Shown here one piece after another: positions 1 through 7,241 of a stretch of DNA of 64,000 nucleotides. How positions within the stretch are numbered: the first letter of the stretch is position 1; each line of letters opens with the position of its first letter. The stretch is from Kineococcus gynurae (GTDB taxonomy: Bacteria; Actinomycetota; Actinomycetes; Actinomycetales; Kineococcaceae), in the NCBI RefSeq assembly GCF_050871315.1, contig NZ_JBJLRE010000009.1; one strand, written 5' to 3'. The notes under the pieces are model-generated. The model saw only the letters and a list, made by a program, of their open reading frames with translations. It had not been told where the DNA came from and did not search any database. Both the position numbers and the translations under genes were made by a program.

Positions 1-103
1 AGAGCGGGTTGAAGGCGCCGGGGAAGCGGAGCAGGTCCGTCCCGGCCAGCGCCGCCCGCAGGCGGACCCGTCGTTCGGCGGGCGTGACGGCGGAGGTCAG
101 CAT
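1..103 (-). CDS. prpB: 2-methylisocitrate lyase, N-terminal fragment
   Basis: Only the first 34 residues lie in the window; the gene runs off the left edge. They read MLTSAVTPAERR, then an Arg/Ala helix, then FPGAFNPL, the typical opening of actinobacterial PrpB, where the GAFNPL segment starts the PEP-mutase/isocitrate-lyase barrel. The enzyme cleaves 2-methylisocitrate to pyruvate and succinate in the cytoplasmic methylcitrate cycle for propionate. The ATG sits one base after the prpD stop, so the two are almost certainly co-translated. The call leans on this short match plus the prpD context; other members of the lyase family cannot be excluded. Confidence 0.8.
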   Translation of the reverse strand, partial: MLTSAVTPAERRVRLRAALAGTDLLRFPGAFNPL

Positions 104-104
104 C

Positions 105-1634
105 TCAGAACAACCCCTCGGGTGCGGCGACGGAGGCGAGCAGGGCCTCGGGGGCGACGATCTGCAACCGGCGGACCGCGTCCGCGTCCAGGTCGGGCAG
201 CCGGTGGGCGAGGTCGGTGAACCGGGCGACCTCCTCGGCCGCGAGGACGTCCTCGGCCAGGACCGCGAGTTTCCGGTCGTAGTCGGGTCGCGCGAAGGGT
301 CGCGCCCCCTGCGGGTGCGCGTCGGCGACGGCGATCTCGGCCACGACCCGGCCGCCGTCGGTCAGCTCGATCTCGACCCGGCCCCCGAAGGCCCGGGCGG
401 TCGGGTCCGGGTCGTGGTAGCGCCGCGTCCATCCCTCGTCCTCGGCCGTGGACACGGTGCGCCACAGCGCGACCGTGTCGGGACGGGCCGCCCGGTCGGG
501 GGCGTAGGAGTTCACGTGGTGCCAGGTCCCGTCCTGCAGGGCGACGGTGAAGATGTAGGGCACCGAGTGGTCGAGGGTCTCCCGGCTGGCCCGCGGGTCG
601 TACTTCTGCGGGTCGTTGGCGCCGGAGCCGATCACGTGGTGGGTGTGGTGGGACGTGTGCAGGACGACCGAGCGGATCGCCCCGGGTTCCCGCAGTTCCG
701 GGTGCTCGACGTGCAACCGGCGGGCGAGGTCGATGATCGCCTGAGCCTGGTACTCCGCGGAGTGCTCCTTGGTGTAGGTGTCCAGGATCGCGCGGCGGGG
801 TTCGCCGGGTTCGGGCAGCGGCACCGCGTAGCGCGCGCCGGGCCCGTCGAGCAGCCAGGCGATCACCCCGTCCTCGCCCTCCCAGATCGGCGCGGGCGAC
901 GTCTGCCCGCGCATCGCCCGGTCGACGGCCTCGATGGCGACCTTGCCCGCGAACGCCGGGGCGAACGCCTTCCACGTCGAGATGGCCCCCTTGCGGGACT
1001 GCCGGGTCGCGGTGGTGGTGTGCAGGGCCTGCCCGATCGCCTGGTGGACGGTCTCGCGGTCGAGGCCGAGCATCGCCCCGAGCCCGGCGGCGACGGCCGG
1101 GCCGAGGTGGGCCACGTGGTCGATCTTGTGCCGGTGCAGGCTGATCGCGCGGACGAGGTCGACCTGGACCTCGTAGGCGGTGACGATCCCGCGCAGCAGG
1201 GCGGCCCCGTCGCAGCCGCGGTGCTGGGCCACCGCGAGCAGGGCCGGGATCGAGTCGCCGGGGTGGGAGTAGTCGGCGGCCAGGAAGGTGTCGTGGAAGT
1301 CGAGCTCGCGCACCGCCACCCCCCCGGCCCAGGCCGCCCACTCCGGGGAGACCGGGGTGGCGGTGCCGACGACCGGGGCGCCGGCCCCGCCCCGCGAGGG
1401 CGGGTGGGCCAGCGCCTGGGCCCGGGCCGCGACGACCGGGGCCCGCAGCAGCGAGGCCGCGGCGACGGCGGCGTTGTCGACGACCCGGTTGCCGACCATC
1501 TCGGCCACCGCGGGTTCGACGAGCTGCTCCAGCGGGGCCGGGTCGGTGGCCAGCCCGGCCAGCGCCCAGGCCAGCTCCCCCTCCCGGGGAAGGTCCTCGT
1601 CGCTGCGGTGCACCCGCACCTCGTGGGTCTTCAC
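105..1634 (-). CDS. prpD: 2-methylcitrate dehydratase, MmgE/PrpD family
   Basis: The 509-residue product has full PrpD length and reads as MmgE/PrpD throughout: FHDTFLAADYSHPGDS near residue 115-130, the HKIDH segment near 170, and the helical domain followed by a C-terminal alpha/beta domain. It dehydrates 2-methylcitrate to 2-methylaconitate in propionyl-CoA degradation and is cytoplasmic. The GTG start overlaps the stop of the GntR gene in a GTGA junction, and prpB follows after one base, giving a regulator-prpD-prpB operon. A prpC gene would be expected further left. The paralogous cis-aconitate decarboxylases belong to the same family, but the neighbours favour PrpD. Confidence 0.9.
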   Translation of the reverse strand: MKTHEVRVHRSDEDLPREGELAWALAGLATDPAPLEQLVEPAVAEMVGNRVVDNAAVAAASLLRAPVVAARAQALAHPPSRGGAGAPVVGTATPVSPEWAAWAGGVAVRELDFHDTFLAADYSHPGDSIPALLAVAQHRGCDGAALLRGIVTAYEVQVDLVRAISLHRHKIDHVAHLGPAVAAGLGAMLGLDRETVHQAIGQALHTTTATRQSRKGAISTWKAFAPAFAGKVAIEAVDRAMRGQTSPAPIWEGEDGVIAWLLDGPGARYAVPLPEPGEPRRAILDTYTKEHSAEYQAQAIIDLARRLHVEHPELREPGAIRSVVLHTSHHTHHVIGSGANDPQKYDPRASRETLDHSVPYIFTVALQDGTWHHVNSYAPDRAARPDTVALWRTVSTAEDEGWTRRYHDPDPTARAFGGRVEIELTDGGRVVAEIAVADAHPQGARPFARPDYDRKLAVLAEDVLAAEEVARFTDLAHRLPDLDADAVRRLQIVAPEALLASVAAPEGLF

Positions 1635-2335
1635 GGTCTCCTCCTGGCGGTCTCGTGACGGTCCTCGGGCCGGCCCGGCAGCACGGCGAGGAAGTGCCGA
1701 CGGCTGCGGTGCAGGTGGACGTGGGTGGCGTGGACGGCGAGCAGCTCGTCGCCGGCGGCGACCGCCTCGGCGATGAGCTGGTGCTCCCCGGCGGCCGCGA
1801 CGAGACGGGCCGGGTCGTGGCGGGCCAGCCGGCGGATCCGGGCCAGGTGGGTCCGCACCCCGCCCAACGCGGCCACCAGGTGCGGGCTGCCGACCGCGGC
1901 GTCGACGGCGGCGTCGAAGTCGGCGACCAGGCGGTAGTAGCGGTCCAGCCGTTCCTCGGCGTCCTCGGGTGCCCCGTCGGGCCCCGTCGCCGCGAGCCGC
2001 GCGGGGGCGGCCGCGAACCCCTCGGCCAGGGCCGCGAAGACCCGGGGGTCACCGCGCCGTGCCGCCAACCGGGCGGCCTGCTCCTCCAGGGCCTCGCGCA
2101 GCTCGTAGAGCGCGGTCACGTCGGCCGGGCTGAGCGGGGCGACCACGAGGCCGCGACCGCCGACGGGGGCGGCCAGCCCCTCGCTGCTGAGCCGCAGGAA
2201 CGCCTCCCGGACCGGGGTCCGCGAGACCCCCAGGCGCGCGGCCTGCTCCACCTCGGCCAGGACGGCCCCGGGGGGCAGGACGCCGTCGAGGACGTCGGTG
2301 CGCAACCGCTCGTAGGCCCGCTCGCTCGCGCGCAC
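1631..2335 (-). CDS. GntR/FCD-family regulator of the prp operon
   Basis: A 234-residue FadR-subfamily GntR protein. The winged HTH occupies residues 1-65 (recognition helix region LGVSRTPVREAFLRL), followed by an all-helical FCD ligand domain with the Asp and His residues that usually bind a metal (D near 130, EHQ near 180, HVHLH near 203). The reading frame is open to 2446, but the GTG at 2335 has a GGGGAGG site upstream and starts exactly at the HTH, so it is preferred. It overlaps prpD by GTGA and probably controls that operon in response to a methylcitrate-cycle intermediate; the ligand is inferred. Two similar 12-mers upstream look like its operators. Confidence 0.85.
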   Translation of the reverse strand: MRASERAYERLRTDVLDGVLPPGAVLAEVEQAARLGVSRTPVREAFLRLSSEGLAAPVGGRGLVVAPLSPADVTALYELREALEEQAARLAARRGDPRVFAALAEGFAAAPARLAATGPDGAPEDAEERLDRYYRLVADFDAAVDAAVGSPHLVAALGGVRTHLARIRRLARHDPARLVAAAGEHQLIAEAVAAGDELLAVHATHVHLHRSRRHFLAVLPGRPEDRHETARRRP

Positions 2336-2388
2336 CCGACCTCCCCGTTGGACCGTCGTCGCGACCCGGCTGGGCCGTGAGCGCCCTA

Positions 2389-2452
2389 CTGTATGCACAG
2401 CTTCCGCCAGGAGGCCAGGGAGGAGGTCGTGACGCCGGTTCTGCATGCACGG
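2389..2452. promoter_or_regulatory. Paired GntR-type operator sites
   Basis: CTGTATGCACAG (2389-2400) and CTGCATGCACGG (2441-2452) are two copies of one 12-mer with a TGYATGCA core, close to the TGTATACA-like palindromes bound by FCD-type GntR proteins. They are 52 bp apart, about five helical turns, in the gap between the divergent gntR and crtB genes. Autoregulation of the prp operon is the simplest reading; an effect on crtB is possible. Confidence 0.5.
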
Positions 2453-2488
2453 GGCCCCGGCTGTCGGTGATCAGTCGGGCGCGGCAGG

Positions 2489-3472
2489 ATGACGCCCACG
2501 ATGAGCACCCGTGACCTCGACGCCGCCGCCCGTACCGACGCCGCCCTCGCCGACCCGGCCCTGCGCGCCGCCTTCGAGGAGTGCCGACGGCTGCACGCCG
2601 CCCACGGCAAGACCTACTACCTGGCGACCCTGCTGCTGCCCGCGGAGAAGCGGCCCTACGTGTGGGCCCTCTACGGGTTCGCCCGCTACGCCGACGAGTT
2701 CGTGGACTCCCTCACCGACCCGGACCCGGCCGAGCTGGTCCGCTGGGGCGACACCTTCCTCGACGGGCTGCGTTCCGCCGACGGTCTCGACCCCCGCACC
2801 GACCCGGTCGGGGCGGCGATGGTCGCGACGATGCGGCGCTGGGACATCCCGATCGCGCACGTCGAGGCGTTCCTCGCCTCGATGCGGATGGACATCACCG
2901 AGACCGACTACGCCACCTACGCCGACCTGGAGCGCTACGTCTACGGCTCGGCCGCGGTCATCGGGTTGGAGATGTTGCCCATCCTGGAACCGGTCTCCCC
3001 CGCCGCCGTCCGCCCGGCCCAGGCGCTGGGCGAGGCCTTCCAGCTGTCCAACTTCATCCGCGACGTCGGCGAGGACCTCGACCGGGGCCGGGTCTACCTG
3101 CCGCTGGAGGACCTCGACCGCTTCGGCGTCACCAAGGACGACCTGCTCGCCGCCCGGCGCGGCGAGGGGATCCCCGAGAAGGTGAAGGACCTGCTGCGCT
3201 TCGAGATCGAGCGCACCCGCGTCCTCTACGACGAGGCCGTGCCCGGGCTGACGATGGTCCACCCCACCAGCCGGGACTGCCTGCGCACCGCCTACGAGCT
3301 GTACGGCGGGATCCTCGGCGCGGTCGAACGGGCCGACTACGACGTCTTCACGCAGCGGGTCACGGTCTCGATGCCGCGACGGCTGGCGGTCGCGCTGCCG
3401 GGACTGGCCCGGGCGCGGGCCGCCCGCACCGGGGAGCGGCGCTGGATCAGGGCGTCGGCGCCAACCCGCTGA
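2489..3472 (+). CDS. crtB: Phytoene/squalene synthase family protein
   Basis: A 327-residue head-to-head prenyl synthase. The first Asp motif is DEFVD (residues 69-73) in an FARYADEFVD context, and the second is DVGEDLDRGR (192-201) followed by VYLP, the pattern that binds Mg-diphosphate in phytoene synthases. It would join two geranylgeranyl diphosphates to phytoene, the first committed step to carotenoids. No desaturase or cyclase gene is nearby, so it is an orphan here. ATG 2489 touches an AGG directly; ATG 2501 gives a better ribosome-binding spacing and may be the true start. The 3' end overlaps the convergent DUF429 gene by 26 bp. A squalene synthase role is less likely but possible. 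Confidence 0.82.
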   Translation: MTPTMSTRDLDAAARTDAALADPALRAAFEECRRLHAAHGKTYYLATLLLPAEKRPYVWALYGFARYADEFVDSLTDPDPAELVRWGDTFLDGLRSADGLDPRTDPVGAAMVATMRRWDIPIAHVEAFLASMRMDITETDYATYADLERYVYGSAAVIGLEMLPILEPVSPAAVRPAQALGEAFQLSNFIRDVGEDLDRGRVYLPLEDLDRFGVTKDDLLAARRGEGIPEKVKDLLRFEIERTRVLYDEAVPGLTMVHPTSRDCLRTAYELYGGILGAVERADYDVFTQRVTVSMPRRLAVALPGLARARAARTGERRWIRASAPTR

Positions 3473-4226
3473 GCGGCGTCGACGGCAGCCGCACCCAGCC
3501 CTCGCGACCGGCCCGCGCCCGGTGCTCCGGCGGGCAGGCGTGGGCCCGGCCGAGCGCGACCGCCCGGGCGGCGAGCGCGGCGAGGATCGCGTCGAAGGCG
3601 TTGTCGTCGGCCCGGGCCAGCGCGGCGGCCGCGGGCGGCAACCGCAGCCAGGGGGCGGCGGCGAGCAGCGCGGGCAGCAGGTCGGCGCGGACCAGCGACC
3701 CGGCCGACCCCTTGTACCCGCGGTGCGGCAGACCCCAAAGCTTGAGGCAGGCGGCCGGGTAGACCTCGACCACCCGTCCCTCGCCGCCGCGGTCGACGGA
3801 TTCCCCCGCGGCGGCGAGGCCGGCCAGCAGCCCGGCGGCCCGGACGGCCGTGAGCCCGATCCGGTCGGTGGACACGCTCAACGGGGTGAGCCCCGTGCGG
3901 GCGTGGACGTCGCGGTCGGTCTCGCGCAGCGCGAGACGGCGGCGCAGCGCCCGGGACTCGGCCTCGGTCCCGGGGGCGGCGACCGCCCCGGTCGCGTGCG
4001 CGGTGACGAAGGCCAGGAACTCCTCGGGCCAGCCGATCGGGGAGTCCAGACCGAGCCGGTCCACGCGGCGGGCGACGTCGAGGATCGCCATGTCGCCGAC
4101 CCCGAGGAGCAGCTCCTCGACCACGACCGTCCGCCCGCGCTCGACCAGGACGGCGAGCGCCGTGCGGACCGGCTCGGTAGCGAGGTCGACGCCCGCGACG
4201 ACGGGGCGGGTCGGGCCCGCGCTCAG
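3447..4226 (-). CDS. DUF429 protein with an apparent CTG start
   Basis: The protein homology begins at PVVAGVDLAT, a DUF429 (predicted RNase H-fold nuclease) N-terminus with its first catalytic-type Asp, and continues through EVYPAACLKLWGL and ADDNAFDAILAALAAR to the C-terminus. Upstream in this frame there is no ATG, GTG or TTG until 4547, deep inside the Rv2175c-like gene. The only codon at the right place is CTG 4226-4224, which forms a CTGA overlap with the stop of the upstream gene, matching the ATGA/GTGA junctions seen elsewhere in this window. The next ATG (about 4091) would delete the catalytic strand. A ribosomal frameshift or a sequence error are the alternatives. The function of DUF429 is not established. 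Confidence 0.72.
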   Translation of the reverse strand: MSAGPTRPVVAGVDLATEPVRTALAVLVERGRTVVVEELLLGVGDMAILDVARRVDRLGLDSPIGWPEEFLAFVTAHATGAVAAPGTEAESRALRRRLALRETDRDVHARTGLTPLSVSTDRIGLTAVRAAGLLAGLAAAGESVDRGGEGRVVEVYPAACLKLWGLPHRGYKGSAGSLVRADLLPALLAAAPWLRLPPAAAALARADDNAFDAILAALAARAVALGRAHACPPEHRARAGREGWVRLPSTPLSGLAPTP

Positions 4227-4612
4227 AAGGAGAGCGCCTGGGCCCGGCGTCGGACCTCGGTCTTGCGGTTCGCGGCGAGCGCCGCGATCGGCGTGCCGGG
4301 CAGCGTGTCGTCGGGGGTGAAGAGCCAGGCGATGGCCTCGGCGTCGGTGAAGCGGGAGTCGGCCAGGACGGAGAGGGTGCCGCGCAGGTGGTTCAGCGGA
4401 CCCTCCGGCGTGCAGAACGCCGCCGGGATGCTGACGACCTTGCGCTCCCCGCGCCGGACGGCGACGAGCTGCCGCTCCTGCAGGAGCTGACGCACCGCGC
4501 GCAGCGGCAGGTTCATCAGTTCCGCGGCGTCGGGGACGGTCAACCACTCCCCGACCTGCTCGAGGTCGTCCCCCGCCTCGCCGGCGATCTCTGCTCTCAA
4601 CGGTGCCACCAC
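4223..4612 (-). CDS. Rv2175c-like winged-helix DNA-binding protein
   Basis: A 129-residue protein with an N-terminal helix-turn-helix (LTVPDAAELMNLPLRAVRQLLQ) and a C-terminal helical part (TDAEAIAWLFTPDD), as in M. tuberculosis Rv2175c, a DNA-binding substrate of the kinase PknL. In that species the gene lies beside pknL; here pknL is about 2.6 kb away, separated by ridA, a TetR gene and the LysM gene. GTG 4612 is chosen because a TACCCT -10 hexamer ends 6 nt upstream, suggesting a leaderless mRNA; the next GTG at 4609 is equally possible. The stop overlaps the CTG of the DUF429 gene. Confidence 0.8.
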   Translation of the reverse strand: MVAPLRAEIAGEAGDDLEQVGEWLTVPDAAELMNLPLRAVRQLLQERQLVAVRRGERKVVSIPAAFCTPEGPLNHLRGTLSVLADSRFTDAEAIAWLFTPDDTLPGTPIAALAANRKTEVRRRAQALSF

Positions 4613-4618
4613 GCCTCC

Positions 4619-4624
4619 AGGGTA
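4619..4624 (-). promoter_or_regulatory. Leaderless -10 element of the Rv2175c-like gene
   Basis: TACCCT on the reverse strand ends 6 nt before GTG 4612. This is the TANNNT-spacer-start layout of actinobacterial leaderless promoters and matches several other genes in the window. Confidence 0.55.
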
Positions 4625-4653
4625 GGCGTTCCCGGGCCGGGCAGGGTCCGCGG

Positions 4654-5091
4654 TCAGGCGGCGGCGACCGCCTCGATCTCGACGAGCAGCCCGGGGGCGG
4701 CGAGGGCGGCGACGACCAGCAGGGTCGTGGCGGGCGGGTCCGCGGGCAGCGCCGCCGCGGCGGCCTCGGCGAACGGGCCGACGTGGGCGGGGTCGGTCAG
4801 GTAGACGCGGTACTGCACGACGTCGGCGACGCCCATCCCGCCGGCCTCCAGGACCGCCCGCACGCCGGCGGTGGCGAGCTGCGTCTGGGCGGTGATGCCG
4901 TCGCCGGGGACGCCGTGGGCGTCGACGCCGACCTGACCGGAGACGTGCAGCCACCGGGTGGCGCCGGTGACGGCCACGCCCTGCGCGTAGAACGGCGACG
5001 CATTCGTCGGGTCGGGCTCGACCCGGGCCCGGGCGAAGGGGGTCGGGCCGGCGGCGCCGGTCGGGTCGACGGGGTCGGTGGAGGTGCTCAT
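4654..5091 (-). CDS. RidA (YjgF/YER057c/UK114) family protein
   Basis: A 145-residue RidA-fold protein. It keeps the family landmarks: ASPFYAQGVAV near the N-terminus, HVSGQVGVDAHG, the substrate Arg in VQYRVYLTD (near 105) and the C-terminal LLVEIEAVAAA with its Glu. RidA proteins hydrolyse reactive 2-aminoacrylate-type enamines; divergent subfamilies have other substrates. The ATG at 5091 has an AGGAAAGG site. The gene lies 99 bp downstream of a TetR gene on the same strand, with an unusual hairpin region between them, so the TetR may govern it. The subfamily cannot be set from the sequence alone. Confidence 0.85.
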   Translation of the reverse strand: MSTSTDPVDPTGAAGPTPFARARVEPDPTNASPFYAQGVAVTGATRWLHVSGQVGVDAHGVPGDGITAQTQLATAGVRAVLEAGGMGVADVVQYRVYLTDPAHVGPFAEAAAAALPADPPATTLLVVAALAAPGLLVEIEAVAAA

Positions 5092-5134
5092 GGCGGTGCC
5101 TTTCCTGGGCTGTGTCGGGGGCGGGGGCGGGGGC

Positions 5135-5191
5135 AGAACGGCACAGGGGGACCTTGTGCCCGTTCTCGGGCGCAGGGACCCCCCGTGCCGT
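5135..5191 (-). terminator. Mutually exclusive hairpins between tetR and ridA
   Basis: One arm, 5138-5150, pairs with 5179-5191 over 13 positions with one mismatch, ending inside the TetR stop codon. The same arm (5135-5145) can instead pair with 5154-5166, with one bulged base. The two helices cannot form together. This may be a plain terminator for the TetR mRNA or an attenuator in front of ridA. Confidence 0.45.
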
Positions 5192-5769
5192 CAGGGGGAC
5201 GGGCGCAGCGTGCGGAGCCGGGTGAAGGTGGCGCGCACCGCGTCACGGTGGGCGTCGGTGAGCAGACCGGCCCGGGAGAGCACGAGCAGGCCCTGGTAGA
5301 GGAGGCCGAGCGCGGCCACCTCGGTCTCGACGTCGGCGCGGGCGGTGGTCGCGAGCTCGCGGACCAGGACCTCGCGGACGTGCCGGGCGACCAGGTCCAT
5401 GCCGACCCGGGCCCCGCGGCCGGGCCCCTCGGCCCGCAGCTCGGTGGCGGTGTTGGTGACGAGGCAGCCGTGGCCGTCGGCCAGCGGCAGCTCGAACAGG
5501 GACAGGAGCAGCTGCTCCAGGTCCTCCAGCGCGGCGCCCGGACCGGCGTGCCGGTCCAGGCGCGGGGACACGAACGCGGTGACGTAGCGCTCGAGGGCGG
5601 CCGCGAAGAGCCCGGCCTTGTCCTCGAAGGCCCGGTAGAGGCTGCTCGGCCGCAGGCCGGTCGCCGCTTCGAGATCGGCGACCGAGGTCGCCGTGTACCC
5701 CTGACGTCGGAAGAGGTCCCAGGCCGCGTCGAGCACCTGGTCCTCGTCGAATGCGCGGGGTCGGGCCAC
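5191..5769 (-). CDS. TetR-family transcriptional regulator
   Basis: A 192-residue TetR protein. The HTH runs over residues 8-50 (DEDQVLDAAWDLFRRQGYTATSVADLEAATGLRPSSLYRAF), and the C-terminal domain contains GHGCLVTNTATEL, typical of the AcrR-like group that responds to small electrophiles. The reading frame extends to 5853, but GTG 5769 places the HTH correctly and leaves the palindrome at 5782-5793 just upstream, as expected for autoregulation. It is divergent from the LysM gene and followed by ridA, either of which could be a target. The ligand is unknown. Confidence 0.85.
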   Translation of the reverse strand: MARPRAFDEDQVLDAAWDLFRRQGYTATSVADLEAATGLRPSSLYRAFEDKAGLFAAALERYVTAFVSPRLDRHAGPGAALEDLEQLLLSLFELPLADGHGCLVTNTATELRAEGPGRGARVGMDLVARHVREVLVRELATTARADVETEVAALGLLYQGLLVLSRAGLLTDAHRDAVRATFTRLRTLRPSP

Positions 5770-5781
5770 GCCTCGATTGTG

Positions 5782-5793
5782 GAGCGATCGTTC
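5782..5793. promoter_or_regulatory. TetR-type operator palindrome
   Basis: GAGCGATCGTTC is a near-perfect inverted repeat (10 of 12 positions symmetric around CGATCG) starting 13 bp upstream of the TetR start. GAACG-N-CGTTC palindromes are common TetR-family sites, so autoregulation is likely. Confidence 0.5.
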
Positions 5794-5968
5794 CCGAATA
5801 GCAAGGGGCGATTCCCCGGCCCCGCCTCCCACACGAACGCCCGGTGATGTCACAGGCTGAGCCCAGCCGGTCGCGTCCGGCGATCACGACCGCGACCACG
5901 ACCTCACGACGACACCCACGACGACACCCACGACGACGACGATGACCACGACGGAGGACCGAGCCGCC

Positions 5969-7180
5969 ATGGCCGACGACACCACCCCTGCCACCGGTCG
6001 CGACGACGCCGACCCCGCCGTGGCCTCCGGCGACGGGTCGCGCTCCGCGCGCGGGTCCGACCCGACCACCCCGGTGAACCCGGCGGTCTCCGCCCGGGCC
6101 TCGCGGCTGCTGGCGGCCGCCCTCGTCGGCGCCGCGGCCCCCGCGGCGGTCGTCGGCGCCGCGGGCCCGGCCGCCGCGGCCCCGGGCACCAGCGTCACGG
6201 TCCGTGCCGGGGACACCGTCGGCGGGATCGCCGCCCGGACCGGCAGCTCGGTCGGCGCCATCGTCGAGGCCAACGGCCTCGGCCGCGACGCCCGGATCAC
6301 CGCCGGGCAGACCCTGCAGGTCCCCGGCGACGCGCCGGCCCCCGCGCCGACCACGACGTACACCGTGCGTCCCGGGGACACGCTCTCCCACATCGCGGTG
6401 GCGACCGGCAGCACCGTCGGCGCCCTGCGCGACGCGAACGGGCTGCCCGCGAACGGGTTCATCCGGGCCGGCCAGGAGTTGACGGTCCCCGGCGGGGCCG
6501 GGGCGGGCACCCCGTCCGCCGCGACCCCCGACCGCGGTGCGACGTACACCGTCCGCGCCGGCGACACCCTCTCGGCCATCGCCGCGGCCCAGGGCACGAC
6601 GGTCGCCGACCTGGTCCGGGCCAACGGGCTCGACGCCAGCTCGTTCATCGTCATCGGCCAGGAGCTCTCGCTGGGTCCCGGCGCCCGACCGCGCTCGGCG
6701 GCGCCCGCGCGGGGTCCGGCGACCGAGCAGGCCTCCTCGCTGCCCGCCGCGGTCGAGGCCAACCGCGAACGCCTGTCCCGCGGGTCGGTCCCCTCCCGCG
6801 CGCAGATGCAGGAGATCATCCGGCGCGAGGCCGTCCGCCTCGGCGTGGACCCCTCGCTCGCCCTGGCCATCGGCTACCAGGAGTCGGGCTTCAACATGCG
6901 GGTCGTCTCGCACGCCAACGCGATCGGGGCGATGCAGGTCATCCCCACCTCCGGCGAGTGGGCCTCGGACCTGCTGAACGAACCCGTCGACCTGTTCGAC
7001 CCGCACGACAACGCCCGGGCCGGGGTCGCGATCCTGCGCACGCTGGTGGCCAACAACGCCCCCGACGTCGCGATCGCGTCCTACTACCAGGGGCAGGCCT
7101 CGGTCCGCTCGCGCGGCATGTACGACGACACCCGTCGCTACGTCGCCAACGTGCAGACCCTGCAGAACCGGTTCCGGTGA
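5969..7180 (+). CDS. Exported lytic transglycosylase with three LysM domains
   Basis: A 403-residue cell-wall protein: a charged N-terminus, a hydrophobic signal segment (about 46-72, ending AAAAP), three LysM peptidoglycan-binding modules (about 75-118, 130-174, 192-236; each starts with VRAGDT or VRPGDT) and a C-terminal SLT domain (about 278-400). The catalytic Glu is E305 in YQESGF, with IGAMQV downstream. It would cleave peptidoglycan glycan strands outside the membrane. ATG 5969 has GGAGGA upstream; an in-frame ATG at 5942 has none. It lies just upstream of pknL, whose PASTA domains sense the same polymer. Confidence 0.9.
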   Translation: MADDTTPATGRDDADPAVASGDGSRSARGSDPTTPVNPAVSARASRLLAAALVGAAAPAAVVGAAGPAAAAPGTSVTVRAGDTVGGIAARTGSSVGAIVEANGLGRDARITAGQTLQVPGDAPAPAPTTTYTVRPGDTLSHIAVATGSTVGALRDANGLPANGFIRAGQELTVPGGAGAGTPSAATPDRGATYTVRAGDTLSAIAAAQGTTVADLVRANGLDASSFIVIGQELSLGPGARPRSAAPARGPATEQASSLPAAVEANRERLSRGSVPSRAQMQEIIRREAVRLGVDPSLALAIGYQESGFNMRVVSHANAIGAMQVIPTSGEWASDLLNEPVDLFDPHDNARAGVAILRTLVANNAPDVAIASYYQGQASVRSRGMYDDTRRYVANVQTLQNRFR

Positions 7181-7227
7181 TCGTCGGCCCCCCGGCGCGG
7201 GACGACCGCCCCCGCCCGAGCGCGACC

Positions 7228-7233
7228 TAGACT
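7228..7233 (+). promoter_or_regulatory. Leaderless -10 element of pknL
   Basis: TAGACT ends 8 nt before GTG 7242, and no ribosome-binding site lies between, so the mRNA is expected to begin at or next to the start codon. Confidence 0.6.
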
Positions 7234-7241
7234 CTCCCAGC

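Noticed and set aside
3447..4226. DUF429 region as a pseudogene with a frameshift
   Set aside because: The frame is intact over the whole family length, and the CTGA junction recurs at another gene, so an unusual start is more likely than decay.
5903..5945. GACGACACCCAC run before the LysM gene as a possible origin or operator array
   Set aside because: Only two to three short imperfect copies, and similar Asp-Asp-coding runs are common in this genome; no DnaA boxes nearby.
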